A stretch of DNA of 33,476 nucleotides from NCBI GenBank assembly GCA_000493965.1, contig AWNV01000010.1:1-33476 (forward strand), in the 5' to 3' direction. The notes beneath the pieces are model-generated. The model worked only from the letters and a program-made list of their open reading frames with translations, was not told the origin of the DNA and did not search any database. The position numbers were made by a program, and so were the translations under genes. This DNA comes from Candidatus Aminicenans sakinawicola JGI OTU-1. GTDB taxonomy: Bacteria > Acidobacteriota > Aminicenantia > Aminicenantales > Aminicenantaceae. Shown one piece after another: positions 24,747 to 31,741 of this stretch (position 1 is the stretch's first letter; each line of letters opens with the position of its first letter).

Positions 24747-24775
24747 AATATAAAGACTGCGGACTCTTAAGTCAA
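24747..24775 (-). promoter_or_regulatory. Promoter of the coiled-coil protein gene
   Basis: On the minus strand TTGACT (24770-24775) and TATATT (24747-24752) are separated by 17 bases. The predicted transcript begins about eight bases before the ATG at 24732. Confidence 0.6.
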
Positions 24776-24780
24776 ATTGA

Positions 24781-25017
24781 TATCGCACTGCAGATGCAAG
24801 GCACAGCACATGAAGTTGTGGTCCTTCACCACGAATGGGCTGTAACGCAGCAGATGCGGTAAGATCGGCTCGCCCATAGGGTAAAAATTGCTGATAATAA
24901 ATTTAAATTATATCATCGATATGATAAAGGATAAACTAGTTATGAAGGTTTCATGGGGAACGATTAAAACTAGATTTAATTATTATAACTTATCAGCAAT
25001 TTTATGAATAACCCAGG
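24781..25017. repeat. Structured palindromic repeat element
   Basis: This gene-free stretch holds several nested inverted repeats: GTGGT-CCTTC-ACCAC (around 24817-24831), ATGGGC paired with GCCCAT (around 24836 and 24873), and AAAATTGCTGATAA (24884-24897) repeated exactly in inverted form at 24990-25003. Its right end TTATGAATAACCCAGG (25002-25017) matches 2058-2073 with one mismatch. It does not fold as a tRNA. It looks like a non-autonomous repeat next to the comEC stop, but without other copies this remains an inference. Confidence 0.5.
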
Positions 25018-25019
25018 GG

Positions 25020-27398
25020 TTATTTTGATGAGGAAGTTCGTATAGAAATGTAATTGCCATCAGAAGAGATTTCTACAGCCCCATGGATGTCAGTTCTGAA
25101 GACTTTTAATCCGGTCTCGTTATATCTCTTTAGAACCTCACTGCTGGGAAATCTGTACCAGTTTCCTTCTCCTACAGAAATGACTACAATTGCGGGTGAG
25201 ACTTTTTTAAGAAAAGCCATTGAGCTTGAAGAATTGCTGCCATGATGAGGTGATTTCATAACCTGGCTTGAAATTTCTTGTTCTGTTTGTAAAATCTCAT
25301 TTTCTGATTTGATCTCAATATCGCCTGTCAGTAGAAAAGATGTTTTCCCATAAATAAATCTTAGGACTAAAGATTGATCATTATTAGCAAAGAGAACATC
25401 GGATTTTGCTTCTTGCGGGTGAAGAATTTCTATCCTTACATTATTTTCGATGAGAATTTGATTTCTGAACATTCTCCTGAGTGTAACCAATGGAGATAGT
25501 GATTTTTTAAAGGATGTGTAGGTTTTATCCTGTAATGGACTAAAGCTTTCCCAGTACTCTCCGATTTTAAAATTTCGGACGACTGCTTTTAAGCCATTCA
25601 GATGGTCAGGATGCGCGTGTGTCAAGATAAGATAATCGATCTTTTTTATTCCCTTTCTCCATAGGAAAGGAGATACGACTCTTTCACCGATATCAAATGT
25701 GCTAACGGGAGATCCGCCACCATCAATTAGCATTTTTTTCCGCCCCGGAAATTTAACAAGTATAGAATCCCCCTGTCCTACATCGATAAAGGTGAATTTA
25801 AGGGTTTTAGAATTTGATTTAAAAGGATATGTGATTATTATCACGAATGCAGCAATAAAACACAGGGAGAAAATTAATTTTTGTTTTTTTATCCTTGATG
25901 GGAGAAGAAGGAGAAACAGAAAGAGAAAATAACCGATTATTGTAAGCAGCCTGGGTGTTGGTATTCTATAGGAAATAAATGCCAAGCTGTCAAAGAGGTG
26001 AGAAGTGGTTATCAGGAGGTTAATGAGGCAGCTTATTACTTTGACCATTATCCGGGCTAGAGAGGCACTCAGGAAAGAAAGAGGAAGAAAGATATAACCG
26101 CATGCCATAATCACGCCAATTAGGGGTAAAGCTGCAAAATTGAGAATCAAGGAGGAAAAAGCGACCCTGTTAAATGCCCTAGCTATAAAAGGCAGAACCC
26201 CGAGTTGGGCTGTAAGGGAAATGGCAAAGAGTTCACTGATCTTTAGTGGAAACCGCGGTAAATATTTGATTATTTTTGGGAGAAAGAGAATGATGGAGAA
26301 AGTCGCGGCAAACGTAAGCTGGAATCCCAAGGCGAACAAATTAAATGGATTGATAATAAGAAGGAAAAAGGCACTCATTGAGACCGTATTGATAAGGTTA
26401 ACATCTTTCCAGATAAGCTTTCCGAAGAGAAAAGCTAATGTCATAATAGTTGCTCTTATAACAGAAGGTCTTCCTTCCACAAGAAAGGCATAGATGATGA
26501 GAAATACAATAAGGAGAATATATGATACTCGGGTCGGAATTTTAATAATTTTAAACATGGAGAAGATAAGGAAAGAAATGATTGCTATATGTGCTCCGGA
26601 GATGGCAAAAAGATGATAAAGGCCGGAATTTTGGAAGGTGCGTGAGATTGAATCCGGGATCCTGTCTCTTTCGCCCAAAAGAAGGGCTTCGAGGATGGCT
26701 CCTTGAGAGGAAAGAGATTTTTCTGTTTCATAAGTAAAATGTTCTTCGATTTTTTGCAGAAATTTTAAGCGGAGGAAAGAGATTATACGAAGAATAGAAT
26801 ATTTATTCCCAGATTTAATTTTTTCCACTAGAAGGGAGCTTTTGGAATATGCTCTGTTGTGGATATTTTGATTTTTAAGATATTCTTTCAAGTAAGAAGG
26901 ATTAAAATTTTGGAAATCCTTAAGAGGAGTTATCTTTGCTGAGACTTTGATTTTGTCGTGTACAAGAAGAGATCTTAGTGAAGAGGTTCCAGATGATAGT
27001 GGAATAGATATTCTTAAATTTCCTTTAATTTTTTCTTCTTTATTATTGAAAACAACTTTTTCGACCTTCAGGAAAAGAAAATCTCTATTATTGCCTCGGG
27101 AGGGAGATTTGTATAAAGATCCTATGAAATCTGAGTAAGTAGTGTTTTTAAATTTGTGAAGGGGATTATCTTTAAAGGCTCTGTTTCTGGAAGTATGGAG
27201 AGTTGTCCCGAGAAATAGCACAGTCAGTAGAAGGAAAGCAAAAGCTGATTTGTTTTTTCTGAAAAGGAAAAATAGCCAAGTAGAGGCAAGGCTTATGAGT
27301 AGTGCTGAAATTGCGGCAGGAATAGAGATGAAGAAAAGAGAAGAGAGCAATATTCCCGCAGCCAATGATATGACCAGGAAGAATAAAGGAAATTGCAT
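25020..27398 (-). CDS. comEC: ComEC/Rec2 DNA uptake channel
   Basis: This 792-residue inner membrane protein is predicted to move single-stranded DNA into the cell during natural transformation. The N-terminal hydrophobic helices and soluble DUF4131-type domain (about 1-230) come first. The competence domain follows, with HLFAISGAHIAIISFLIF near residue 260 and many transmembrane segments. The C-terminal metallo-beta-lactamase-like domain has FTFIDVGQGDSILVKFP, LIDGGGSP, LTHAHPDHLNG and MKSPHHGSNSSSS. All three domains are present and complete. The ATG comes three bases after the M20 peptidase stop with no clear ribosome binding site, so translation is probably coupled. No other competence gene is in the window. 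Confidence 0.95.
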   Translation of the reverse strand: MQFPLFFLVISLAAGILLSSLFFISIPAAISALLISLASTWLFFLFRKNKSAFAFLLLTVLFLGTTLHTSRNRAFKDNPLHKFKNTTYSDFIGSLYKSPSRGNNRDFLFLKVEKVVFNNKEEKIKGNLRISIPLSSGTSSLRSLLVHDKIKVSAKITPLKDFQNFNPSYLKEYLKNQNIHNRAYSKSSLLVEKIKSGNKYSILRIISFLRLKFLQKIEEHFTYETEKSLSSQGAILEALLLGERDRIPDSISRTFQNSGLYHLFAISGAHIAIISFLIFSMFKIIKIPTRVSYILLIVFLIIYAFLVEGRPSVIRATIMTLAFLFGKLIWKDVNLINTVSMSAFFLLIINPFNLFALGFQLTFAATFSIILFLPKIIKYLPRFPLKISELFAISLTAQLGVLPFIARAFNRVAFSSLILNFAALPLIGVIMACGYIFLPLSFLSASLARIMVKVISCLINLLITTSHLFDSLAFISYRIPTPRLLTIIGYFLFLFLLLLPSRIKKQKLIFSLCFIAAFVIIITYPFKSNSKTLKFTFIDVGQGDSILVKFPGRKKMLIDGGGSPVSTFDIGERVVSPFLWRKGIKKIDYLILTHAHPDHLNGLKAVVRNFKIGEYWESFSPLQDKTYTSFKKSLSPLVTLRRMFRNQILIENNVRIEILHPQEAKSDVLFANNDQSLVLRFIYGKTSFLLTGDIEIKSENEILQTEQEISSQVMKSPHHGSNSSSSMAFLKKVSPAIVVISVGEGNWYRFPSSEVLKRYNETGLKVFRTDIHGAVEISSDGNYISIRTSSSK

Positions 27399-27401
27399 GG
27401 T

Positions 27402-28715
27402 TCAGGAGCTAGGAGACTTGTCTTCCAGATTGTTCTGGGACTCGAGGCAATCCAGAAGGAGGTGGCACATGATTTTGATACCGATGGGAATGCTCCTTTC
27501 GTCAGGATTAAAATATGGGCTGTGAAGAGGAGCGATACTTTTTTTATATGGGGGTTTTACGCCCAGGAAGAAGAAGAAGCCGGGAATTTCCTGGCAGTAT
27601 AAGGAGAAATCTTCTGAAACCATCTGAGGTTTGAGTTTTTTAACATTGTTTTCACCCAACAATGATATGAGAGTTGGGTACATGACTTTTGCCAATTCAG
27701 GGTGGTTATAGACAGAAGGGCTGCCCTTTTTATAGTTAAATATATAGTCGGCTCCGAAAGAATGAGTAATTCCTTTGACAATATTTTCCATTAATTTTTT
27801 TATTTTAGCTCTGTTCGATTCGCTAAGAGTTCTTACTGTTCCCTCAAGTCGAACATCTTCTGCGATAATATTTGATCTTGTCCCCCCTTCTATCTTTCCG
27901 ATAATGATAACAGCAGGATCAGTAGTGTCGATTGCCCTGCTGATGATAGATTGGATGCTTAATACAATTTGTGAAGCCAGAGCGATTGCATCTATTCCTT
28001 CTTGCGGCCTGGCTGCATTGGTGCTTTTTCCCTTGATAATAATCTCAAACCAGTCTGAACTTGCCATAATGGGGCCAGGAGAAAAATGAATTTCCCCGAC
28101 ATTTCCCTCAGGCCAAACGTGAAGACCGAAAATTGCGCCAACCGGAGGATTTTCAAGGGTTCCTTCCTTAATCATCAAGTAAGCTCCACCTTCTTCGCCG
28201 GGAGGAGTACCTTCTTCAGCAGGCTGGAAGATGAATTTAATGTTGCCCTTTATCTTGTCTTTAAGCGTACTCAGGACCATAGCAGTTCCGAGTGCTATGG
28301 AGGTATGAATGTCATGTCCGCATGCATGCATGACTCCCGGGTTTAAAGATTTATAATGTACATCTGTTAATTCCTGAATGGGAAGAGCATCCATATCGGC
28401 CCTAATCCCTACTGTGAATCCTTGTTGACTGCCCTGGAGCAGTGCCACTACTCCAGTTTTTGCTATTCCTGTTTTAACTTCAAGACCAAGGGACATGAGC
28501 TTGGAAGCAACAAGTTTAGCCGTTTCATATTCGTGGTTGCCGAGCTCTGGATTAATATGGATGTAACGGCGGGTTCTTATGATTTCATATATGTGTTTTT
28601 CGATTTCTCTGTCAATCTGCAGTGCAGTCTTTTTATCAACATGTATACCGGCAGCAGAGAGACAAAATGAACTAAAATATAGAATCGATATTATAAAAGC
28701 ACGCTTTTTGTGCAT
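27402..28715 (-). CDS. Exported M20-family metallopeptidase/amidohydrolase
   Basis: This is a 437-residue zinc hydrolase of the M20D group (IAA-amino acid hydrolase/hippuricase-like), with an added signal peptide (KKRAFIISILYFSSFCLSAA). Key motifs are GIRADMDALPIQE, MHACGHDIHTSIALG (zinc ligands near residue 128), QPAEEGTPPGEEGG with the catalytic glutamate, and FGLHVWPEGNVGEI. The dimerisation insert and a C-terminal zinc ligand region (APLHSPYFNPDE) complete the fold. It probably removes acyl groups from N-acyl amino acids or cuts small peptides in the periplasm. It lies between enolase and comEC with short gaps of 23 and 3 bases, so the three are likely co-transcribed. Confidence 0.92.
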   Translation of the reverse strand: MHKKRAFIISILYFSSFCLSAAGIHVDKKTALQIDREIEKHIYEIIRTRRYIHINPELGNHEYETAKLVASKLMSLGLEVKTGIAKTGVVALLQGSQQGFTVGIRADMDALPIQELTDVHYKSLNPGVMHACGHDIHTSIALGTAMVLSTLKDKIKGNIKFIFQPAEEGTPPGEEGGAYLMIKEGTLENPPVGAIFGLHVWPEGNVGEIHFSPGPIMASSDWFEIIIKGKSTNAARPQEGIDAIALASQIVLSIQSIISRAIDTTDPAVIIIGKIEGGTRSNIIAEDVRLEGTVRTLSESNRAKIKKLMENIVKGITHSFGADYIFNYKKGSPSVYNHPELAKVMYPTLISLLGENNVKKLKPQMVSEDFSLYCQEIPGFFFFLGVKPPYKKSIAPLHSPYFNPDERSIPIGIKIMCHLLLDCLESQNNLEDKSPSS

Positions 28716-28738
28716 AAGCTCTTTTTTATTCTGCGAAA

Positions 28739-30037
28739 TCAGGAAATATATTTTGAAAAAGCTTTAGTTCCAGCAAAGTGACCCTTTTTTTCTAACTCTT
28801 CTTCTATTTCTAAAAGCCTGTTATACTTGGATACTCTTTCACTTCGGCTTACAGACCCTGCCTTAAGCTGGCCTGTACAAAGAGCCACACTTAAGTCGGC
28901 AATAAAAGTGTCTTCTGTTTCTCCTGAACGGTGGGAGATTACTGTGGAGTACCCCTTTTTGTGGGCATATTTTACCGTCTCAATTGTTTCTGTCAGCGTT
29001 CCAATCTGGTTTAGCTTGATAAGGATTGAATTTCCTATTCCCTGTTCAACCCCTTTTTTGAATCTTTCCATGTTTGTGACAAATATATCGTCTCCAACAA
29101 TCTGGATCTTTTCTCCAAAAATATCGGTCTGAATTTTCCATCCTTCCCAGTCGTCTTCGGCAAAGCCATCTTCAATAGAAATAATAGGATATTTTTCAAT
29201 TAAATCCCTATAGAATGCTATCATCTGATCAACTGTTCTTTTTTCCCCGTCCGATTTCTTAAAGAAATATATGTTGTCAGTGAAAAATTCTGAAGCAGCA
29301 ACATCAAGAGCAAGAAAGATATCTTTGCCTGGCCTATAGCCCGCTGTCTCGATGCTTTTAATAATTAATTCGAGTGCTTCCTCGTTGGATTTTAAGTTGG
29401 GAGCAAAACCGCCTTCATCCCCTACTGCAGTGTTGTATCCTTTTTTCTTAAGATTTTTCTTGAGGTTGTGGAAAACTTCAACAGCGGCTCGTAGTGCTTC
29501 TGAATAATTAGGCATTCCAGCAGGGACAATCATAAATTCCTGAATATCTACATTGTTATCAGCATGAGATCCGCCGTTTAATATGTTAATCTGGGGAACG
29601 GGAAGAAGATAATCTTCTTTTTTTCCAAGGTATTTATATAGTGGTAAATTTAAAGCTTGTGCGGCAGCTTGGGCAGTTGCCATGGAGACAGATAGAATAG
29701 CATTAGCACCTAATTTGTTTTTAGATGGTGTTCCATCGAGCTGGATAAGCCGCCTGTCAATATCTTCCTGGTTGAGAACATCTAATCCTACAACTTCTGG
29801 GGCAATAATATTCTTTACATTTGAGACAGCTTTTAAAACTCCTTTTCCCATAAAACGGGAAGGGTCTCCATCTCTTAATTCCAGGGCTTCGTGAGTACCT
29901 GTTGAAGCTCCCGAGGGAACAGAGGCCTTTCCTATTGCTCCTGAACCAAGAAATACTTTCGTGCTGATTGTGGGATTTCCCCGGGAATCAAGGATTTCTC
30001 TTGTCTTTATTTTAACTATTGTTGTATCTGGCTTCAT
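28739..30037 (-). CDS. eno: Enolase
   Basis: Enolase dehydrates 2-phosphoglycerate to phosphoenolpyruvate in glycolysis. The 432-residue protein has all family marks: REILDSRGNPTISTKVFL, the mobile loop VPSGASTGTHEALELRD, GGSHADNNVDIQEFMIVPAG, VGDEGGFAPNL, metal ligands in ALDVAASEF, SIEDGFAEDDWEGW and GDDIFVTN, the catalytic lysine in LIKLNQIGTLTETI, and SHRSGETEDTFIADL. AAGGA lies eight bases before the ATG. It follows the YtxH gene by 74 bases and precedes the M20 peptidase. Confidence 0.98.
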   Translation of the reverse strand: MKPDTTIVKIKTREILDSRGNPTISTKVFLGSGAIGKASVPSGASTGTHEALELRDGDPSRFMGKGVLKAVSNVKNIIAPEVVGLDVLNQEDIDRRLIQLDGTPSKNKLGANAILSVSMATAQAAAQALNLPLYKYLGKKEDYLLPVPQINILNGGSHADNNVDIQEFMIVPAGMPNYSEALRAAVEVFHNLKKNLKKKGYNTAVGDEGGFAPNLKSNEEALELIIKSIETAGYRPGKDIFLALDVAASEFFTDNIYFFKKSDGEKRTVDQMIAFYRDLIEKYPIISIEDGFAEDDWEGWKIQTDIFGEKIQIVGDDIFVTNMERFKKGVEQGIGNSILIKLNQIGTLTETIETVKYAHKKGYSTVISHRSGETEDTFIADLSVALCTGQLKAGSVSRSERVSKYNRLLEIEEELEKKGHFAGTKAFSKYIS

Positions 30038-30111
30038 TAAATCATTCCTTGGTTTGGACTGAAAAGAATAATTCTTTAAAGAATAATGCTTAACCTCTCT
30101 GGAGAATGGTT

Positions 30112-30432
30112 TTACTTTTTTGCTTCTTCTTTAGGAGGCTCAGTATCCTTTTTGGTAAGTTCTGCTTTTTTTTGCTCAATAAATTCTTTTATTGAATCAA
30201 CTCCTTCACTTGCCTTTTCCTTGACGACTTTGATTCCCTTCTCAGCTTCTTTTGCGATTTTTTCATAGCTTTCCTTAGCCTTTTCTCCTGTTTTCGCGGC
30301 AGATTCTTGAATTTTCTTTCGTGTTTCTTCTCCGCTTGCCGGGGCAAAAAGAACACCTAGGATGAAGCCTGTAGCTGTTCCTAATAAAAAGGACAAAGTG
30401 ATTTCGATTACACTCGTGTCTTTATTTGCCAT
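30112..30432 (-). CDS. YtxH-domain protein
   Basis: This is a 106-residue protein with one N-terminal transmembrane helix containing the glycine-rich YtxH signature LLGTATGFILGVLFAPASGE, followed by a long charged helix (KIAKEAEKGIKVVKEKASEG). YtxH proteins are common, poorly understood and often linked to stress or envelope functions. The gene overlaps the end of the DUF948-like gene by 11 bases. This YtxH-DUF948 pairing is recurrent in bacteria and suggests the two membrane proteins act together. Confidence 0.85.
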   Translation of the reverse strand: MANKDTSVIEITLSFLLGTATGFILGVLFAPASGEETRKKIQESAAKTGEKAKESYEKIAKEAEKGIKVVKEKASEGVDSIKEFIEQKKAELTKKDTEPPKEEAKK

Positions 30433-30793
30433 TTTTTTTCTCCTTTCGTTTTTTCATTTGCCGCCAGCCAAGACGAATAAACGGGTAAAGAAGTGGCCAG
30501 AAATTAGATGATGGCTTTATAATTTTCGTGGTTACGAACCAGGTTATTTCAGATAAGCTGACAGCTGTTTTTTTTGTGGCTTCCAGGATGTCGTCTAAAT
30601 CATCGATTTTAGTATTAACTTTTTGACTGGTCTCGTTCAGGTTGCTGACAAGGGTTCTTATTTGATTAAGAGTCTCTTCTCCTCCTCTGGCTGTTTTGCG
30701 TAGTTGAGTAATAAGAGTAATGAGAAAAGTAATGGCTACAACTACTGCAATGGTTATCACTAAAAGTAAGAACTGGTTTAAAGTTAGCGGCAT
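30422..30793 (-). CDS. DUF948-like membrane protein
   Basis: This is a 123-residue protein with an N-terminal transmembrane helix (LNQFLLLVITIAVVVAITFL), then an amphipathic coiled-coil region (TLNQIRTLVSNLNETSQKVN) and a second weakly hydrophobic C-terminal part ending in a basic tail (RQMKKRKEKKNGK). It resembles DUF948 proteins, whose role is unknown. It overlaps the YtxH gene. The promoter at 30804-30832 implies a leader of only about four bases, and no ribosome binding site precedes the ATG. Confidence 0.78.
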   Translation of the reverse strand: MPLTLNQFLLLVITIAVVVAITFLITLITQLRKTARGGEETLNQIRTLVSNLNETSQKVNTKIDDLDDILEATKKTAVSLSEITWFVTTKIIKPSSNFWPLLYPFIRLGWRQMKKRKEKKNGK

Positions 30794-30803
30794 TGTATTT
30801 AAT

Positions 30804-30832
30804 AGATAGAATAAAAAATATATTTTGTCAAT
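30804..30832 (-). promoter_or_regulatory. Promoter of the DUF948-YtxH genes
   Basis: On the minus strand a perfect -35 TTGACA (30827-30832) and a -10-like TATCTA (30804-30809) are separated by 17 bases. Transcription would begin about four bases before the ATG at 30793. Confidence 0.5.
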
Positions 30833-30887
30833 TTATAAATAACCTGAGTTATTGCAATTGTTCTCCATTTTTGTCTATTCCCCTGGA

Positions 30888-31487
30888 TTATTTCAATAAT
30901 ATTTTTTGAATGTTGGGGATGTTATGATCTTTTTCGATTTTTTCTAAGATGCGAATAAAATCACCCTCTTTTTTTTCTTTGATAGCTTGTTCCCATTCTT
31001 TCAATGTTGGGGATGGTATAAAAAGATATTCCTTTTTTAGTAGCTTATTGATCCCGCGGAGTGACTGCCAGTGTGTGATCATTATCAAGGCCAGCACACC
31101 AAAAAAAACGTTGGGGCCTGGGAGAATTGCCATAAAACCACTTATAGGGAGTAGTAAAGTCTCCCCGATGAGGAGGATAATGTGTTTGGTTCTCTGTTTT
31201 TGGAGAAAGAAATAAAATTTGATATTCATTCTCTTTTTTCCAAGACGACCTGAATGGTGAATTATGATTTCATGGTGTTCTATTTTTATGATTTTTTCAA
31301 AAGTCTGTTCTTGTACAAGAGTTTTTTGAGGCAAGAGCATGAGCTTTTCTTTGGCAACCACCCAGATTTTTTTCAGCCGGGAAAAGTCAGCTTTAATTTG
31401 GTGTGCAGGTTCCGAAGAGAAATATCTGTATTTATGGCGGTAGTCTTGTACGAAAAAGAACTGCATGGTTTTATCTAATTTTAACAT
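30888..31487 (-). CDS. Mit_KHE1-like protein (K+/H+ exchange-related family)
   Basis: This is a 199-residue protein with one hydrophobic central segment, LLIGETLLLPISGFMAILPG, followed by PNVFFGVLALIMITHWQSLR and GINKLLK. The LLPISG-x-x-ILPGPNVFF-x-HW-x-L-x-G pattern resembles the Mit_KHE1 family, described from mitochondrial proteins affecting K+/H+ exchange. A bacterial member would most likely be a membrane-associated protein influencing ion homeostasis; function is not shown. The N-terminal third is charged and probably cytoplasmic. An alternative start is the ATG seven codons in (MQFFFVQDY). No clear ribosome binding site precedes either. Confidence 0.6.
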   Translation of the reverse strand: MLKLDKTMQFFFVQDYRHKYRYFSSEPAHQIKADFSRLKKIWVVAKEKLMLLPQKTLVQEQTFEKIIKIEHHEIIIHHSGRLGKKRMNIKFYFFLQKQRTKHIILLIGETLLLPISGFMAILPGPNVFFGVLALIMITHWQSLRGINKLLKKEYLFIPSPTLKEWEQAIKEKKEGDFIRILEKIEKDHNIPNIQKILLK

Positions 31488-31629
31488 TTAGCCTAGCTAT
31501 AAACAAATCTTTCCCTTTAATATTAAATATAATGGGTAGGGAATGAGGATAACAGCAAAACTCGAGGTGAATGAATATGGTTTGCAGGACAAAATTTCAT
31601 TTCATGATACAAGTTAGACCCCTGTTCTT

Positions 31630-31658
31630 GACTTTTTATGGGTATGAATCTAATATTT
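31630..31658 (+). promoter_or_regulatory. Promoter of leuS
   Basis: TTGACT (31630-31635) and TAATAT (31653-31658) are separated by 17 bases, leaving a leader of about 77 bases before the ATG at 31742. No T-box specifier structure is evident in it. Confidence 0.45.
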
Positions 31659-31741
31659 ACGATTGAAAATCATGAAAGTTCTTGGTTAACAAAGAGCCTG
31701 GTTTATTAAAACATTTGAAAGAGAAGCACAAGAGCAAAGAG

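Noticed and set aside
24781..24890. Possible tRNA or rRNA fragment because of the higher GC and hairpins
   Set aside because: No cloverleaf, T-loop or acceptor stem can be laid out, and no rRNA signature is recognisable.
31488..31741. T-box or other riboswitch in the leuS leader
   Set aside because: No T-box consensus, specifier loop or terminator hairpin was found; only a promoter-like pair of boxes is visible.
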